Source: Kribbella aluminosa
GTDB lineage: Bacteria > Actinomycetota > Actinomycetes > Propionibacteriales > Kribbellaceae
Assembly: GCF_017876295.1 (NCBI RefSeq)
Contig: NZ_JAGINT010000001.1
Coordinates: 2,852,001 to 2,916,000 of the forward strand
DNA: 64,000 nucleotides
Direction: 5' to 3'
The notes beneath the pieces are model-generated. The model was not told the DNA's origin. It ran no database searches and saw nothing but the letters and a program-made list of their open reading frames with translations. Positions within the stretch are counted from its first letter, which is position 1, and every line of letters begins with the position of its first letter. The position numbers and the translations under genes were made by a program. Below, piece by piece: positions 25,199 through 34,771 of this stretch.

Positions 25199-26422
25199 AT
25201 GACCGCACCGACGCCGCCCGACTCGACCCTCGTCCATCCGTTCACCGTCTCGATCCCGGATGCGGAGATCGACGACCTGCGGCTGCGACTGGCCCGAACC
25301 CGATGGCCGGATCCGGAAACGGTGGACGACTGGTCGCAAGGGGTCCGCGTAGCGAACGCCAGATCTCTGGTCGACTACTGGGAGCACCGCTACGACTGGC
25401 GGCGTTTCGAGTCCGAGCTCAATCGCTTTCCCCAGTTCCTGACCGAGATCGATGGGCTGGACATCCACTTCCTCCACGTCAGGTCCAAGAATCCCCACGC
25501 GATGCCGCTGATCCTCACGCACGGATGGCCGGGATCGATCGTCGAGTTCCTGAAGCTGATCGGCCCGCTGACCGATCCGGTGTCGTTCGGAGGAGACGCC
25601 GCCGATTCGTTCGATGTCGTCGTACCGTCGCTCCCCGGGTTCGGGTTCTCCCAGAAGCCCACGGAGACCGGGTGGACCGTATCGCGCATCGCCGGCGCGT
25701 GGGTGGAGTTGATGAAGCGTCTCGGCTACCCGAGCTGGGCCGCGCAGGGCGGCGATTGGGGTGCCGTCGTCACCACCGCCCTCGGGGCCATGCAACCTGA
25801 GGGGCTGCTCGGAATTCATCTGAACACCCAGTACGCCTTTCCCGCACAGATCCCCGACGCCTTGTCGCCCGAACAGCGCTACGCCGTGGAGACCGTCGCC
25901 CTCTACACCGGCGATCTCGGTGGGTCGAGCCATCTGCAGGGCACGAAGCCGGAGACTGTCGGATTCGCCCTGGCGGACTCTCCCGCTGGTCAGGCGGCCT
26001 GGATCTACGAGAAGTTCCAGTCCAAGACCGACAACCACGGGCTCGCCGAGGACGCGCTCAGCATCGACGACATGCTCGACGCGATCTCCCTCTACTGGTT
26101 CACCAACAGCGCAGCATCGTCCGGCCGCATCTACTGGGAAAACAAGTCGGCCACCCTCGTTGGCCCGAAACTGACGTTGCCGGTGGCGGTAACCGTCTTC
26201 CCGAGAGACATTCCACGCCTGCCACGAAGCTGGATCGAAGACACCTACAGCAATCTGATCCACTACGGCGAGGCCGACAAGGGCGGCCACTTCGCAGCCT
26301 TGGAACAGCCAGAGATCCTCGTCAGCGAAATCCGCACCGGGCTACGCCCCCTCCGCTCCGGACGTCGTTCGACCAGACCGAGTCGCTCGACGGGCGATGT
26401 TCCGACGCTTCCGCATCGGTAG
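25199..26422 (+). CDS. Epoxide hydrolase (EHN-domain alpha/beta hydrolase)
   Basis: The 407-residue protein opens with the epoxide-hydrolase N-terminal domain (VSIPDAEIDDLRLRLARTRW), then the alpha/beta-hydrolase fold: HGWPGS oxyanion motif, GGDWGAVVTTALG containing the nucleophile Asp, and a C-terminal GGHFAALEQPE with the catalytic His. AGGAG lies 9 nt before the ATG at 25199. The C-terminal 30 residues after the usual end are Arg-rich and may be read-through past a lost stop. It would open epoxides to diols, and may serve the nearby monooxygenase. Controlled by the divergent TetR. Confidence 0.88.
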   Translation: MTAPTPPDSTLVHPFTVSIPDAEIDDLRLRLARTRWPDPETVDDWSQGVRVANARSLVDYWEHRYDWRRFESELNRFPQFLTEIDGLDIHFLHVRSKNPHAMPLILTHGWPGSIVEFLKLIGPLTDPVSFGGDAADSFDVVVPSLPGFGFSQKPTETGWTVSRIAGAWVELMKRLGYPSWAAQGGDWGAVVTTALGAMQPEGLLGIHLNTQYAFPAQIPDALSPEQRYAVETVALYTGDLGGSSHLQGTKPETVGFALADSPAGQAAWIYEKFQSKTDNHGLAEDALSIDDMLDAISLYWFTNSAASSGRIYWENKSATLVGPKLTLPVAVTVFPRDIPRLPRSWIEDTYSNLIHYGEADKGGHFAALEQPEILVSEIRTGLRPLRSGRRSTRPSRSTGDVPTLPHR

Positions 26423-26547
26423 ACCGCGCGTGCGGTGACCCACTCGCTTTACGACATCGAGAAGAACGATCCGTCCAACCTCGTCGCCAGGGCACCGGAC
26501 GGCTTGGTCGCAGGGTAGGCCCAGATCCTCGCCGGCAGCCTTGGGCC

Positions 26548-26688
26548 ACGCGTGAGGACCTGCGGATCGCGATCGTGACCTGGATCGACCGGACTTATCA
26601 GCGACGGCGGCGGCAGGACGTGCTCAGGCGGTTGACCCCGGTCGAATACGAGTTGATCATCACGGCGGCCGCCAGACAGGTCGCCTAA
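26548..26688 (+). mobile_element. Transposase C-terminal remnant (IS3-family-like)
   Basis: A 46-codon frame ending at 26688 reads VTWIDRTYQRRRRQDVLRRL followed by TPVEYE, the C-terminal signature of IS3-type integrase-core transposases. The catalytic DDE region is missing upstream, so only a scrap survives. No terminal inverted repeat was found. Confidence 0.7.
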
Positions 26689-26943
26689 CCGGACCCTCCT
26701 GACGCAGAGACTCAGGCAGACGGGACATTGGAAGCGCTGTCGCGCTTCGGCAAGGCGACTCGTCTGGATCATGCCTTGATATCGCGATTGACGCCGATGT
26801 GTGCGGGATTCGACTGAACCGCGTCCAGACCTCTGGCCGCGGGGTTGTGACACCGCCTACTGTCCGGACGGAGCTTGCCCCCAAGCACCTCATCGGATGC
26901 GAGCGCTCGCCCGAATCTCAACCCGACACAGGAGTTCGGACAG

Positions 26944-27625
26944 ATGGCGGAGAAGCTACAGCAGGCAATCCCTCTGACCGTTGCCTTCGGCATCCTTGCA
27001 TTGGGCTGGATCGAGATCGCACTCAACTTCAGCTTTCACTGGAACAGCAACGGCGATCCCGGCAACGGCCTCGGGCTGCCCGCCAGCCTTTGTCTGGTCG
27101 CTCCGGCCGCGTTCGTCGCATGGGGCCTGGAGTTCGCAGCCTGCGCCGACGCGGCGACCGTCATCAAGGTGACGATCGGGTCGATCATCGATTCCGTTGC
27201 GGGACGCGTGCTGATGGCTGTCGCGCCTGCTACAGCGGAACTCCCGAACTTCTGGGGCATCGCGCTCGGGGTCGGTGTCCTGGGCTTCGGTGCGGTAATC
27301 CTGTCGGTCTTCGACCGGTACTACGCGCCAGCTACGCTCGGGGCGTTCGCTGCAGTGGTGTTCTGCTGGACGGCAACGGGCCTCGACCACTGGGCGCAGA
27401 AGGGCGGCGGCGTCGGCAGCGGGCTGAAGTCGCCTGCGGCCCCGGCGGCTGCCGGGCACGGGCGCGTTCGGTGGAGTGCTCTCCACGCCGTACGCCTGGG
27501 TCGCGGTGAGCTGCGCGGCCTCTCTTCTCGCCGGCCGCCTTCTCGCCTACCTCAACACGGCTCTCGCGGGTCTTGTCGGCGCAGCCGTCGGCAGCGCCCC
27601 TGCCCCTCCGCGGGCGTGGGTGTAA
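26944..27625 (+). pseudogene. Membrane protein gene with frameshift (DUF1097-like)
   Basis: From ATG 26944 the frame gives about 170 residues with four to five hydrophobic spans (AIPLTVAFGILALGWIEIAL, LGLPASLCLVAPAAFVAW and others). Near 27450 the hydrophobic pattern ends and turns Arg-rich, but frame +1 then continues with GAFGGVLSTPYAWVAVSCAA and LLAYLNTALAGLVGAA to a stop at 27625. One extra base near 27450 in a GC-rich run explains this. DUF1097 assignment is tentative. Either a real mutation or a sequencing error. Confidence 0.65.
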
Positions 27626-27715
27626 CGACGCTGTCCGCCGTAGGTCAGCGCATGCCGGCCCACCGCGGTCGTCGTCTCAGAAGCACGCATCCACTCCCAG
27701 CAACCTAGAGGAGCC

Positions 27716-29197
27716 ATGACCGTCGTGAAAGACCGCGTCTTGGACGAGAGCACTGACCGCCGCACAGGCATCTACATTGCGGGGAAGTGGGTCGCACCCG
27801 CCAACCGAGCCGTCTTCGCAGTTGATGATCCGGCCACCGGCCAGATCGTCCAAGAACTGCTCGACGCCACGCCTGACGATGCTGTGCTCGCGCTCGACGC
27901 TGCGGCTGATGCGCAGCGGTCTTGGGCACTCACTCCGCCCCGCGTCCGCAGCGAGATCCTACGGAGGGCGTTCGAGCTGGTCTTGGAGAAGCGCGATGTC
28001 CTGGCGTCCACCATCACGAGGGAGATGGGCAAGTCGCTGGCGGAGGCGCATGCAGAGGTGACCTACGGAGCCGAGTTCCTTCGCTGGTTCGCGGAGGAGG
28101 CCGTGCGCGTCCACGGACGATCCATGATCACGCCCGAGGGCACCGGGCTCATCCACGTCAGCCGCAGGCCCGTCGGACCTTGTTACCTCGTCACACCGTG
28201 GAACTTCCCGCTCGCCATGCTCACGCGCAAGGTCGGTCCAGCACTCGCCGCCGGATGTACGGTGGTCATCAAGCCTGCTGACCTGACGCCGCTCACAGCG
28301 CTCCTGGTCGTAGAGATCCTCGCTGAGGCAGGTGCGCCGGACGGCGTCGTCAACCTGGTCACCACCACGCAGCCGGCGCCCATCAGCACGGCGATGCTCG
28401 GCGACGAGCGGCTCCGCAAGATCAGTTTCACCGGGTCGACGCAGGTCGGGAGGATCCTGCTCACTCAGGCAGCCCAACGAGTGTTGCGCTGCTCCATGGA
28501 GCTCGGAGGGAACGCTCCGTTCATCGTCCTGGAAGGCGCCGACGTCGACGCCGCGGTCGAGGGTGCGATGCTCGCCAAGTTCCGGAACGTCGGTCAGGCC
28601 TGCACTGCAGCTAACCGCTTCCACGTCCACCACTCGCTTGCCGACGAGTTCGCCGCCAAGTTGGCAGCCAAAGCTGGTGCGCTGAAGCTCGGGCCAGGCT
28701 CTGACCCGGGCGTGGACCTCGGGCCAATGATCTCGGATGCGGCGGTCGAACGAACGATTCAGATCGTCGACGACGCTGTGCAACGGGGCGCGACGGTCCT
28801 GACCGGTGGTCGTCGGCCCAAAGGAGAGGGGAGCTTCCTGGAGCCGACTGTGCTGGCCGACGTCCAGCCGGGAAGTCGCGCGCTTGCTGAGGAGATCTTC
28901 GGGCCCGTCGCTCCGGTCGCGAGGTTCGACAGCGTCGCGGAGGCACTGGCTGCTGCCAACGACACCGAGTACGGACTGGCGTCCTACGTGTACGCGCCGT
29001 CACTCGACGTGGGCCACGCGTTCGCCAGCGGGCTCGAGGCCGGGATGGTCGGAGTCAACACCGGGCTGGTCTCGAATGCGGCCGCGCCGTTCGGCGGAGT
29101 GAAGAGCTCCGGCCTCGGGCGCGAAGGCGGCACCGAAGGCATCGAGGAGTACCTCACAACCCGTTACGCCGCGAGCCCCGAACCACGGCTGCGCTGA
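27716..29197 (+). CDS. NAD(P)-dependent aldehyde dehydrogenase (succinate-semialdehyde type)
   Basis: A 493-residue aldehyde dehydrogenase. Visible: TPWNFPLAM (coenzyme loop), FTGSTQVGR, the general-base segment MELGGNAPFIV, the catalytic Cys in GQACTAANRF, EEIFGPVAPV, and PFGGVKSSGLGREGG at the C-terminus. The length and motifs fit the GabD/SSADH group, though substrate cannot be read from sequence. GAGGAG sits 2-7 nt before the ATG. In this locus it may oxidise an aldehyde made downstream of the monooxygenase. Confidence 0.88.
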   Translation: MTVVKDRVLDESTDRRTGIYIAGKWVAPANRAVFAVDDPATGQIVQELLDATPDDAVLALDAAADAQRSWALTPPRVRSEILRRAFELVLEKRDVLASTITREMGKSLAEAHAEVTYGAEFLRWFAEEAVRVHGRSMITPEGTGLIHVSRRPVGPCYLVTPWNFPLAMLTRKVGPALAAGCTVVIKPADLTPLTALLVVEILAEAGAPDGVVNLVTTTQPAPISTAMLGDERLRKISFTGSTQVGRILLTQAAQRVLRCSMELGGNAPFIVLEGADVDAAVEGAMLAKFRNVGQACTAANRFHVHHSLADEFAAKLAAKAGALKLGPGSDPGVDLGPMISDAAVERTIQIVDDAVQRGATVLTGGRRPKGEGSFLEPTVLADVQPGSRALAEEIFGPVAPVARFDSVAEALAAANDTEYGLASYVYAPSLDVGHAFASGLEAGMVGVNTGLVSNAAAPFGGVKSSGLGREGGTEGIEEYLTTRYAASPEPRLR

Positions 29198-29314
29198 CCG
29201 ACCCGAATGGCTCGAGGGCGGCTAGCCATCCTCATTGTGACGAGCGCCACATAGGATACTTTGTGCGGCTCACACGGCCACGGGCCGTCGCCGCCCGGCG
29301 AGTGGAGGAGATCC

Positions 29315-30280
29315 ATGAACTTGACGTCGCAGATGGAGCAACTACTCACGACCGGCGACCTGATCGCCGAGCTCGCCGCGCGGGCGCCCAAGATCGGGGG
29401 CAACGACGGAGGCTGGCCCGGGCTCACCATCTACCGGTTCCACGAGCCGACCGAGCCCAGCTGGGAGGAGATCCAGTCCCTCTCGATCGGCATCGTCGCT
29501 CAGGGCCGCAAGGCGGTGATCGCGGAGGGCAACACCTACATCTACGACCCGTTCAACTACCTCGTCCTCAGCAGCCATCTGCACTTCCAAGCGCAGATCC
29601 TGGAGGCGAGCCCCCGCAGGCCGTTCCTTTCCTTCGTGCTGCAGGTGGATCCCGGTTTGGTCAAGAAGGTCTCGACCGACATGATCGATCGTCGTACCGC
29701 CGTCGGCTTCCCGCCGGTCAAGACCTCACCGGCGTCCGAGAAGTGCATGGTGTCCGCTCTGGATCCGGAGCTGATGAGCGTCGTCATCCGGTTCCTGCAG
29801 AGCCTCGACTCGGGCGCCGACCGTCGGGTGCTGACACCGATCTATCTGCAGGAGATCGTCTACCGCGTTCTGCAACGCGAGCAGTTCGCCCGCATGCTCT
29901 ACATCGCGGCGAAGCAGGCCGGTGGCAATCCGGTGTCCGCAGCCGTGACGTACATCCGCGAGCACTACACCGAGCCGGTCACCGTCAACGACATGGCTGA
30001 GCGAGTCAACCTGAGCTGCAGCTCGTTCTCACATCTGTTCCGTGAGGTCACCGGGCGCTCGCCGTACCAGTTCCTCAAGGAGATCCGGCTAGACCGAGCG
30101 CGAGCTCTGCTGCTCGAGGGAAGACTCAGCGTCACCGATGTGTCGCGAGCCGTCGGTTACTCCAGCGCCTCGCACTTCATCAAGGAGTTCCGGACAAGGT
30201 TCGGGACGACGCCCAGGGCCTACGTGGATGCGCAGGCCCTGGGCATGCAGATGGTTGCGCTGCGGTCAGAGGCCCACTGA
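29315..30280 (+). CDS. AraC-family regulator
   Basis: The 321-residue protein has an AraC_N-type ligand domain (about 1-190) and a C-terminal double HTH (about 215-305: VNDMAERVNLSCSSFSHLFR and VTDVSRAVGYSSASHFIKEF). GGAGGAG precedes the ATG at 29315. It lies between the aldehyde dehydrogenase and the monooxygenase cluster and is the best candidate activator of either. It overlaps the convergent DJ-1 gene by 15 bp. Confidence 0.85.
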   Translation: MNLTSQMEQLLTTGDLIAELAARAPKIGGNDGGWPGLTIYRFHEPTEPSWEEIQSLSIGIVAQGRKAVIAEGNTYIYDPFNYLVLSSHLHFQAQILEASPRRPFLSFVLQVDPGLVKKVSTDMIDRRTAVGFPPVKTSPASEKCMVSALDPELMSVVIRFLQSLDSGADRRVLTPIYLQEIVYRVLQREQFARMLYIAAKQAGGNPVSAAVTYIREHYTEPVTVNDMAERVNLSCSSFSHLFREVTGRSPYQFLKEIRLDRARALLLEGRLSVTDVSRAVGYSSASHFIKEFRTRFGTTPRAYVDAQALGMQMVALRSEAH

Positions 30281-30979
30281 CGCAACAGCGGCGACCAGCG
30301 CGTCGGCGAGGGGCTGCGACGAGGCTGGGTTCTGCCCGGTGTACAGGTTGCCATCGACAACGACGTGGGCCTCCCACGGGTTGAGTCCCGACCCGAACAC
30401 ACCGCCCGCGGCAGCGAGGCGGTCCTCGAGCAGCCATGCCGCCTTGTCGGCGAACCCGACCTGTCCTTCCTCCTCGTTGGTGAACCCGGTGACCTGGCGC
30501 CCACGGAACAGCCATTCGCCCGCGTCGCTCGCCGGCAGCAGGGCCGCCGGTCCATGGCAGACGGCGGCGACGGGCTTGTCGTTCGCGGTGAACGCCCAGA
30601 GCAGCTGTCCGAAGGCCTGCGACGAGGCCAAATCCTCCATCGGTCCATGCCCGCCCGGCACGAAGACCAGGTCGTAGTCGCCGGCGTCGACTGTATTCAG
30701 GTCGACCGGGTTCGCCAGCTCGTCGTCGATGCTGGCGAGGTAGGAGCGGAATCGGTTGCCGGGTTCCTCAGATCCGCCGTTCATCGCTGCGGTGAAGCCA
30801 GCCTCGTCCGCTGCCGGAGTCACGGCTCCTGGTGTGGCGATAGTGACGTCCAGGCCTGCATTGACGAAGACCTCGTGGGGCACGGCGAGCTCCTCGGGCC
30901 AGTAGCCGCAGGGGTGCTGGGTGCCGTCCTTCAGGGTCCAGAACCGGGACCCGGTGACGGCGAACAGGACACGGGCCAT
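30266..30979 (-). CDS. DJ-1/PfpI-family protein
   Basis: A 237-residue DJ-1/PfpI protein: FVPGGHGPMEDL with the conserved Glu/Gly elbow, and the nucleophile elbow AVCHGPAALL with the reactive Cys. Homologues act as glyoxalase III/chaperone-type Hsp31-like hydrolases. GGAGAAAAAG before the ATG at 30979 fixes the start. It is divergent from a second DJ-1 gene at 31234, sharing a 250-bp promoter region. Likely function: aldehyde or methylglyoxal detoxification tied to the catabolic locus (inference). Confidence 0.85.
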   Translation of the reverse strand: MARVLFAVTGSRFWTLKDGTQHPCGYWPEELAVPHEVFVNAGLDVTIATPGAVTPAADEAGFTAAMNGGSEEPGNRFRSYLASIDDELANPVDLNTVDAGDYDLVFVPGGHGPMEDLASSQAFGQLLWAFTANDKPVAAVCHGPAALLPASDAGEWLFRGRQVTGFTNEEEGQVGFADKAAWLLEDRLAAAGGVFGSGLNPWEAHVVVDGNLYTGQNPASSQPLADALVAAVASVGL

Positions 30980-31033
30980 CTTTTTCTCCTCTCGTGGGAT
31001 GCGTTGTCTCCGGGGGGCTCGGAGCACGCACAC

Positions 31034-31233
31034 GCTAAGCGGATCGCCCCTTCAGGCGATCGCTTCGAGCCGGTTTCCGACACAAGTTCGCTGGACTGCG
31101 ATACCGCTATCCGAACTGGCGCGGACTGGACACACATCGAGCAGGAATACATCACCACGGGACCTCGAGTTGGACTTTTCTACGAGTAGTGGCCCCAGTC
31201 ACGGCTCAAGGAATTCGACCGAAGGAAAACACG
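31034..31233. promoter_or_regulatory. Shared promoter region of divergent DJ-1 genes
   Basis: Contains an inverted repeat GATCGCC (31042-31048) and GGCGATC (31055-31061) with a 6-bp gap. No other structure was seen. It should carry both promoters and the operator of the monooxygenase operon. Confidence 0.4.
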
Positions 31234-32268
31234 ATGGCTCGCATCGCCTACCTGGTCTCCAGCGCCACCGAGATCACGCTGGCCGACGGCACGAAGCACC
31301 CGACCGGCTACTTTGCAGAAGAGGCGCTGAAGCCCTACGAGCGGTTCACCGCTGCCGGCTTCGAGGTCGTCGTCGTCACCCCCGACGGCAAGGCGCCCAC
31401 CGCCGACCCGTACGGCCTCAACTGGTTCTTCCACTACCCCGACGAGGACAAGGACTACCTCAACAGCGTCGTCCGGACCTTCGCCTTCGACCCCGACGAC
31501 ATCCGGTTCACATTGCACCAGTCAAGCGAGCTCGAGCTCGCCGCGTCCCGACGGCTGGCAGACTCGCTTCGCGTCAAGGGCCTCTCGGCCGATGGTGCGC
31601 ACGCTGCTGTCAGCAAGGCGGCCAAGGTGGCGTGGCGGCAGGACCGCCGACTCTCCGACGTCCTGGCCGACCCTCAGTACGCCAGCGGCCTGACCGCCGT
31701 TGAGGTCCAGGAGGCGATCGCCGGACAGCAGCACGCCAGTGAGAAGCTCGCGGCCGACCGGAAGGCCAAGCTCGACGGGCTCCCCGGATTCCAGCGTCCG
31801 GTTGACCTGGGGAGCCTGACTGGCGACGACCTCGCCTCCTTCGACGCCGTGTTCGCACCGGGAGGTCACGGTCCGATGGTCGACCTGGTCGACAACCCGG
31901 ATGTCGCGAGGCTGCTCGTCGCCCTGCACGAGCGGACGGCACCGATCGCGTCGTTGTGCCATGGTCCTGCACTCCTGCTCTCGGCTCCGGAGAGGTCAGA
32001 CGGGCAGTGGCTCTTCGACGGCTATCGGATGACCTGCTTCACCGACGAGGAAGAGGACCAGACGGAGCCCGGCAAGCTCGGGCTGCCCTGGTACGTCGAC
32101 ACCGCCCTGAAGAACGCCGGCGCGGTCTTCGACGACGGTCCCTCGGCCTGGGCGAGCCACGTCGTCGTCGACCGTCACCTGATCACCGGACAGAACCCGG
32201 GCTCGACCGAGGCCGTCGCCGACGCCGTGATCAAGGCCCTGACCGCCCGTTCAGCACAGGCCGCCTGA
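31234..32268 (+). CDS. DJ-1/PfpI-family protein with internal insertion
   Basis: A 344-residue relative of the divergent DJ-1 protein. The core motifs are FAPGGHGPMVDL and SLCHGPALLL (reactive Cys). Between the N-terminal strands and the core there is a helical insert of about 85-90 residues (about 90-180; ELAASRRLADSLRV, WRQDRRLSDVLADPQ) absent from the 237-residue partner. AAGGA lies 7 nt before the ATG. It leads the plus-strand run that includes the monooxygenase and may be part of that operon. Confidence 0.82.
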   Translation: MARIAYLVSSATEITLADGTKHPTGYFAEEALKPYERFTAAGFEVVVVTPDGKAPTADPYGLNWFFHYPDEDKDYLNSVVRTFAFDPDDIRFTLHQSSELELAASRRLADSLRVKGLSADGAHAAVSKAAKVAWRQDRRLSDVLADPQYASGLTAVEVQEAIAGQQHASEKLAADRKAKLDGLPGFQRPVDLGSLTGDDLASFDAVFAPGGHGPMVDLVDNPDVARLLVALHERTAPIASLCHGPALLLSAPERSDGQWLFDGYRMTCFTDEEEDQTEPGKLGLPWYVDTALKNAGAVFDDGPSAWASHVVVDRHLITGQNPGSTEAVADAVIKALTARSAQAA

Positions 32269-32314
32269 CATGTCGTTCCTGGGCAAGACACTCTCACGGA
32301 CGAGGAGCCCCCAA

Positions 32315-32746
32315 GTGAGAACTACCAGCACAGACCCGGTCGCGGACTTCCTGACCGGCTTCACCAACGCCGACGTCGATGCCGCGCTGGCGGCAGTGGC
32401 GGACGACGTCCGCGTCACCTTCCACGGACTGGGCGTCCGGGGCACCGGCACCGACTCGATCCGCCGGGTCCTCGAGGACATCGTCACGGCCTTCCCGGAC
32501 CTCCGCGTCACCACCAAGCGCGTCGTGCGGATCGGCAATGTCGTGACCGCAGAGATCAAGGTCGAAGGAACGCAGGCTGCCGACTACGCCGGGGCCATCA
32601 ACCAGGAGAAACACCTCGACCTCGACGAGGCATGGCGCTTCGAGGTGCGCGAAGGACGGATCGTGGCGGTCGACGCGTACTGGTGCCAGCAGCAACTCTA
32701 CCGCCGCCTCGGGGTGAAGCGGTTCGACCAGATCGCGATCGTGTGA
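32315..32746 (+). CDS. SnoaL/NTF2-like protein
   Basis: A 143-residue protein with the cystatin-like NTF2 pattern: an N-terminal helix (DPVADFLTGFTNADVDAALA), DDVRVTFHG, and a C-terminal strand with EAWRFEVREGRIVAVDAYW. GTG at 32315 follows GAGGAG by 7 nt and is preferred over the upstream ATG at 32270. Such proteins act as small isomerases, hydrolases or binding partners. It forms a tandem pair with the next gene, 10 bp away. Confidence 0.75.
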   Translation: MRTTSTDPVADFLTGFTNADVDAALAAVADDVRVTFHGLGVRGTGTDSIRRVLEDIVTAFPDLRVTTKRVVRIGNVVTAEIKVEGTQAADYAGAINQEKHLDLDEAWRFEVREGRIVAVDAYWCQQQLYRRLGVKRFDQIAIV

Positions 32747-32756
32747 GGAGCACCCG

Positions 32757-33230
32757 ATGACCATGACAACCCAAGCCCGTAGCGCTTCCGACAACGCCGC
32801 CGTCGTCACCGAGTTCTTCGACCGCTACCGCGCCCGGGACGTGCACGGCATGGGGGATCTGTGCGCCATCAACGCGGACTTCTCCTACCCAGCCTTCGAG
32901 ATGTGGGGCAAGCAGCGCGTCGTCCGCGGTGACGGCAAGGTCGGCACCGTCGGGAAGGCCATCTGGGCCGGCCTGATCCAAGCCTTCCCGAACCTTTCCA
33001 ACTCCGTCCACTCGATCGAGGCCAACGACGAGGGCGACGTCGTCGTCCAGGTCGACATCGGGGGAACCCAGCAGCTGCCCTGGGGTTTCGTACGCCCCGC
33101 CGGCCGGACCTACAGCGAGCCCCACCTGTTCATCTTCAAGGTGAACCAGGACGGGCTCATCAGGTCCCTCACCGCCTACTGGAACAACGCCGGGATCAGC
33201 CAGCAACTCGGCCACCTCGAAGTCGATTAG
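32757..33230 (+). CDS. SnoaL/NTF2-like protein
   Basis: A 157-residue SnoaL-like protein (EFFDRYRARDVHGMGDLC at the N-terminal helix, then paired strands, ending FKVNQDGLIRSLTAYWNNAG). It follows the related gene and precedes the monooxygenase alpha subunit by 14 bp, so it is in the same operon. Role unknown; a hydratase, isomerase or product-handling function for the oxidised substrate is possible. Confidence 0.75.
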   Translation: MTMTTQARSASDNAAVVTEFFDRYRARDVHGMGDLCAINADFSYPAFEMWGKQRVVRGDGKVGTVGKAIWAGLIQAFPNLSNSVHSIEANDEGDVVVQVDIGGTQQLPWGFVRPAGRTYSEPHLFIFKVNQDGLIRSLTAYWNNAGISQQLGHLEVD

Positions 33231-33244
33231 GAGATCAACACACC

Positions 33245-34771
33245 ATGGCACTGCTCAAGCGTGAAGAGTGGCAGGGCTTCGTCCGCGACGTGGACTGGAC
33301 CCCAACCTACGCCGACGACGAGGCCATCTACCCCGAGTGGCACTCGGGCACCGGGAAGGTCCCGCGGGAGGCGTGGAAGACCTGGGAGGAGTCCTACAAG
33401 GTCACATACCCCGAGTACGTCGCCACCCAGCGGGAGAAGGAGGCGTCCGCGTACGCCGTCAAGGCGGCGCTGCAGCGTTCGAACAACTTCGAGATCCTCG
33501 ACGAGGGCTGGAAGTCCGCGACGAAGATGCACTTCGGCGGGGTCGCGCTCGTGGAGTACCTCGCCGTTCTCGGCGAGCTGAAGATGGCCAGGTTCGGACT
33601 CAACGGAGCGTGGCGGAACATGGCCACCTTCGGTCAGCTCGACGAGATGCGGCACGCCCAGATCACGACGTTCTTCGGGCACGAGTTCATCGCCAAGGAC
33701 CCGCAGTACGACTGGACTCAGAAGACCTTCCACACCAACGACTGGGTGCCGATCTCGGCTCGCAACCTGTTCGACGGGATGATGATCGCGCCCAACGTGG
33801 TCGATCTGGCGATCGAGCTCCCCTTCACCTTCGAGACCGGCTTCACGAATCTCCAGTTCGTAGCTCTCTCGGCGGATGCCCTGGAGTCCGGCGACGTGAA
33901 CTTCGCCAACATGATCTCCTCGATCCAGACCGACGAGGCACGCCACTCCCAGCAGGGCGGTCCCACGATGGAGATCCTGGTTGAGCACGACCCGGTCAGG
34001 GCCCAGTGGATCATCGACAAGAGCTTCTGGGGCTCTGCCCGCATCTTCAGCGCCCTCACTGGGCCCGCGATGGACTACTACACGCCGCTCGAGCACCGCA
34101 AGCAGTCCTACCGCGAGTTCATGGAGGAGTGGATCATCGACCAGTTCATCCACACCATCGAGGACTACGGACTCAAGAAGCCCTGGTTCTGGGACGAGTT
34201 CATGCGCGGCCTCGACACCTGGCACCACGGCCTGCACATGGGCCTGTGGTACTGGCGGCCGACGCTGTGGTGGCGTCCGAAGGCCGGAGTCTCGAAGGAC
34301 GAGCGCGAGTGGCTGCAGGAGAAGTACCCGAACTGGGAGAAGGTGTTCGGCGACAAGTGGGACGTGATGATCGACCAGGTCAACGCGAACAACGTCGAGG
34401 CGACCCTGCCCGAGACGCTGCCCTGGCTGTGCAGCACCTGTCACCTGCCGGCCTGCAACGCGACGCAGTCTCGTGACGGCAAGTGGCGGATCCGGAGCTG
34501 GCAGCTGGACTACGACGGCAAGAAGTACCACTTCTGCACCAACGCCTGCCGCCAGATCTTCTGGAAGGACCGCGACAACGTCAACCACGAGACGCTGATC
34601 GACCGCTTCCTCGCAGGTCAGATCCAGCCGATGGACGTCGGCGGGATCCTCAACTACATGGGCCTCACGCCCGAGGTGATGGGTGACGACCCCGACTACG
34701 CCGCCTGGACGCGCGACTACGTCGGCCGACCCACCACCGGCCTCGCGGCGCCCGCTGGAAAGGTGAGCTGA
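33245..34771 (+). CDS. Soluble diiron monooxygenase hydroxylase alpha subunit (toluene-4-monooxygenase-like)
   Basis: The 508-residue catalytic subunit. All six diiron ligands sit at toluene-4-monooxygenase numbering: Glu104, Glu134, His137, Glu197, Glu231, His234, with Thr201 and Gln228 also kept. Substrate-pocket positions 100 and 103 are Val and Val, where T4MO has Ile and Gly, so regiospecificity or substrate should differ. The C-terminal part carries a YHS-like segment (YHFCTNACRQIFW) with added Cys. It hydroxylates or epoxidises an aromatic or alkene with O2. The stop overlaps the gamma gene (ATGA). Confidence 0.92.
   Translation: MALLKREEWQGFVRDVDWTPTYADDEAIYPEWHSGTGKVPREAWKTWEESYKVTYPEYVATQREKEASAYAVKAALQRSNNFEILDEGWKSATKMHFGGVALVEYLAVLGELKMARFGLNGAWRNMATFGQLDEMRHAQITTFFGHEFIAKDPQYDWTQKTFHTNDWVPISARNLFDGMMIAPNVVDLAIELPFTFETGFTNLQFVALSADALESGDVNFANMISSIQTDEARHSQQGGPTMEILVEHDPVRAQWIIDKSFWGSARIFSALTGPAMDYYTPLEHRKQSYREFMEEWIIDQFIHTIEDYGLKKPWFWDEFMRGLDTWHHGLHMGLWYWRPTLWWRPKAGVSKDEREWLQEKYPNWEKVFGDKWDVMIDQVNANNVEATLPETLPWLCSTCHLPACNATQSRDGKWRIRSWQLDYDGKKYHFCTNACRQIFWKDRDNVNHETLIDRFLAGQIQPMDVGGILNYMGLTPEVMGDDPDYAAWTRDYVGRPTTGLAAPAGKVS

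Noticed and set aside
25184..26290. 368-codon minus-strand open frame
   Set aside because: Antisense to epoxide hydrolase, whose catalytic motifs are clear.
33227..34588. 453-codon minus-strand open frame
   Set aside because: Antisense to the diiron monooxygenase alpha subunit; Val/Leu/Asp-rich shadow typical of high-GC genes.
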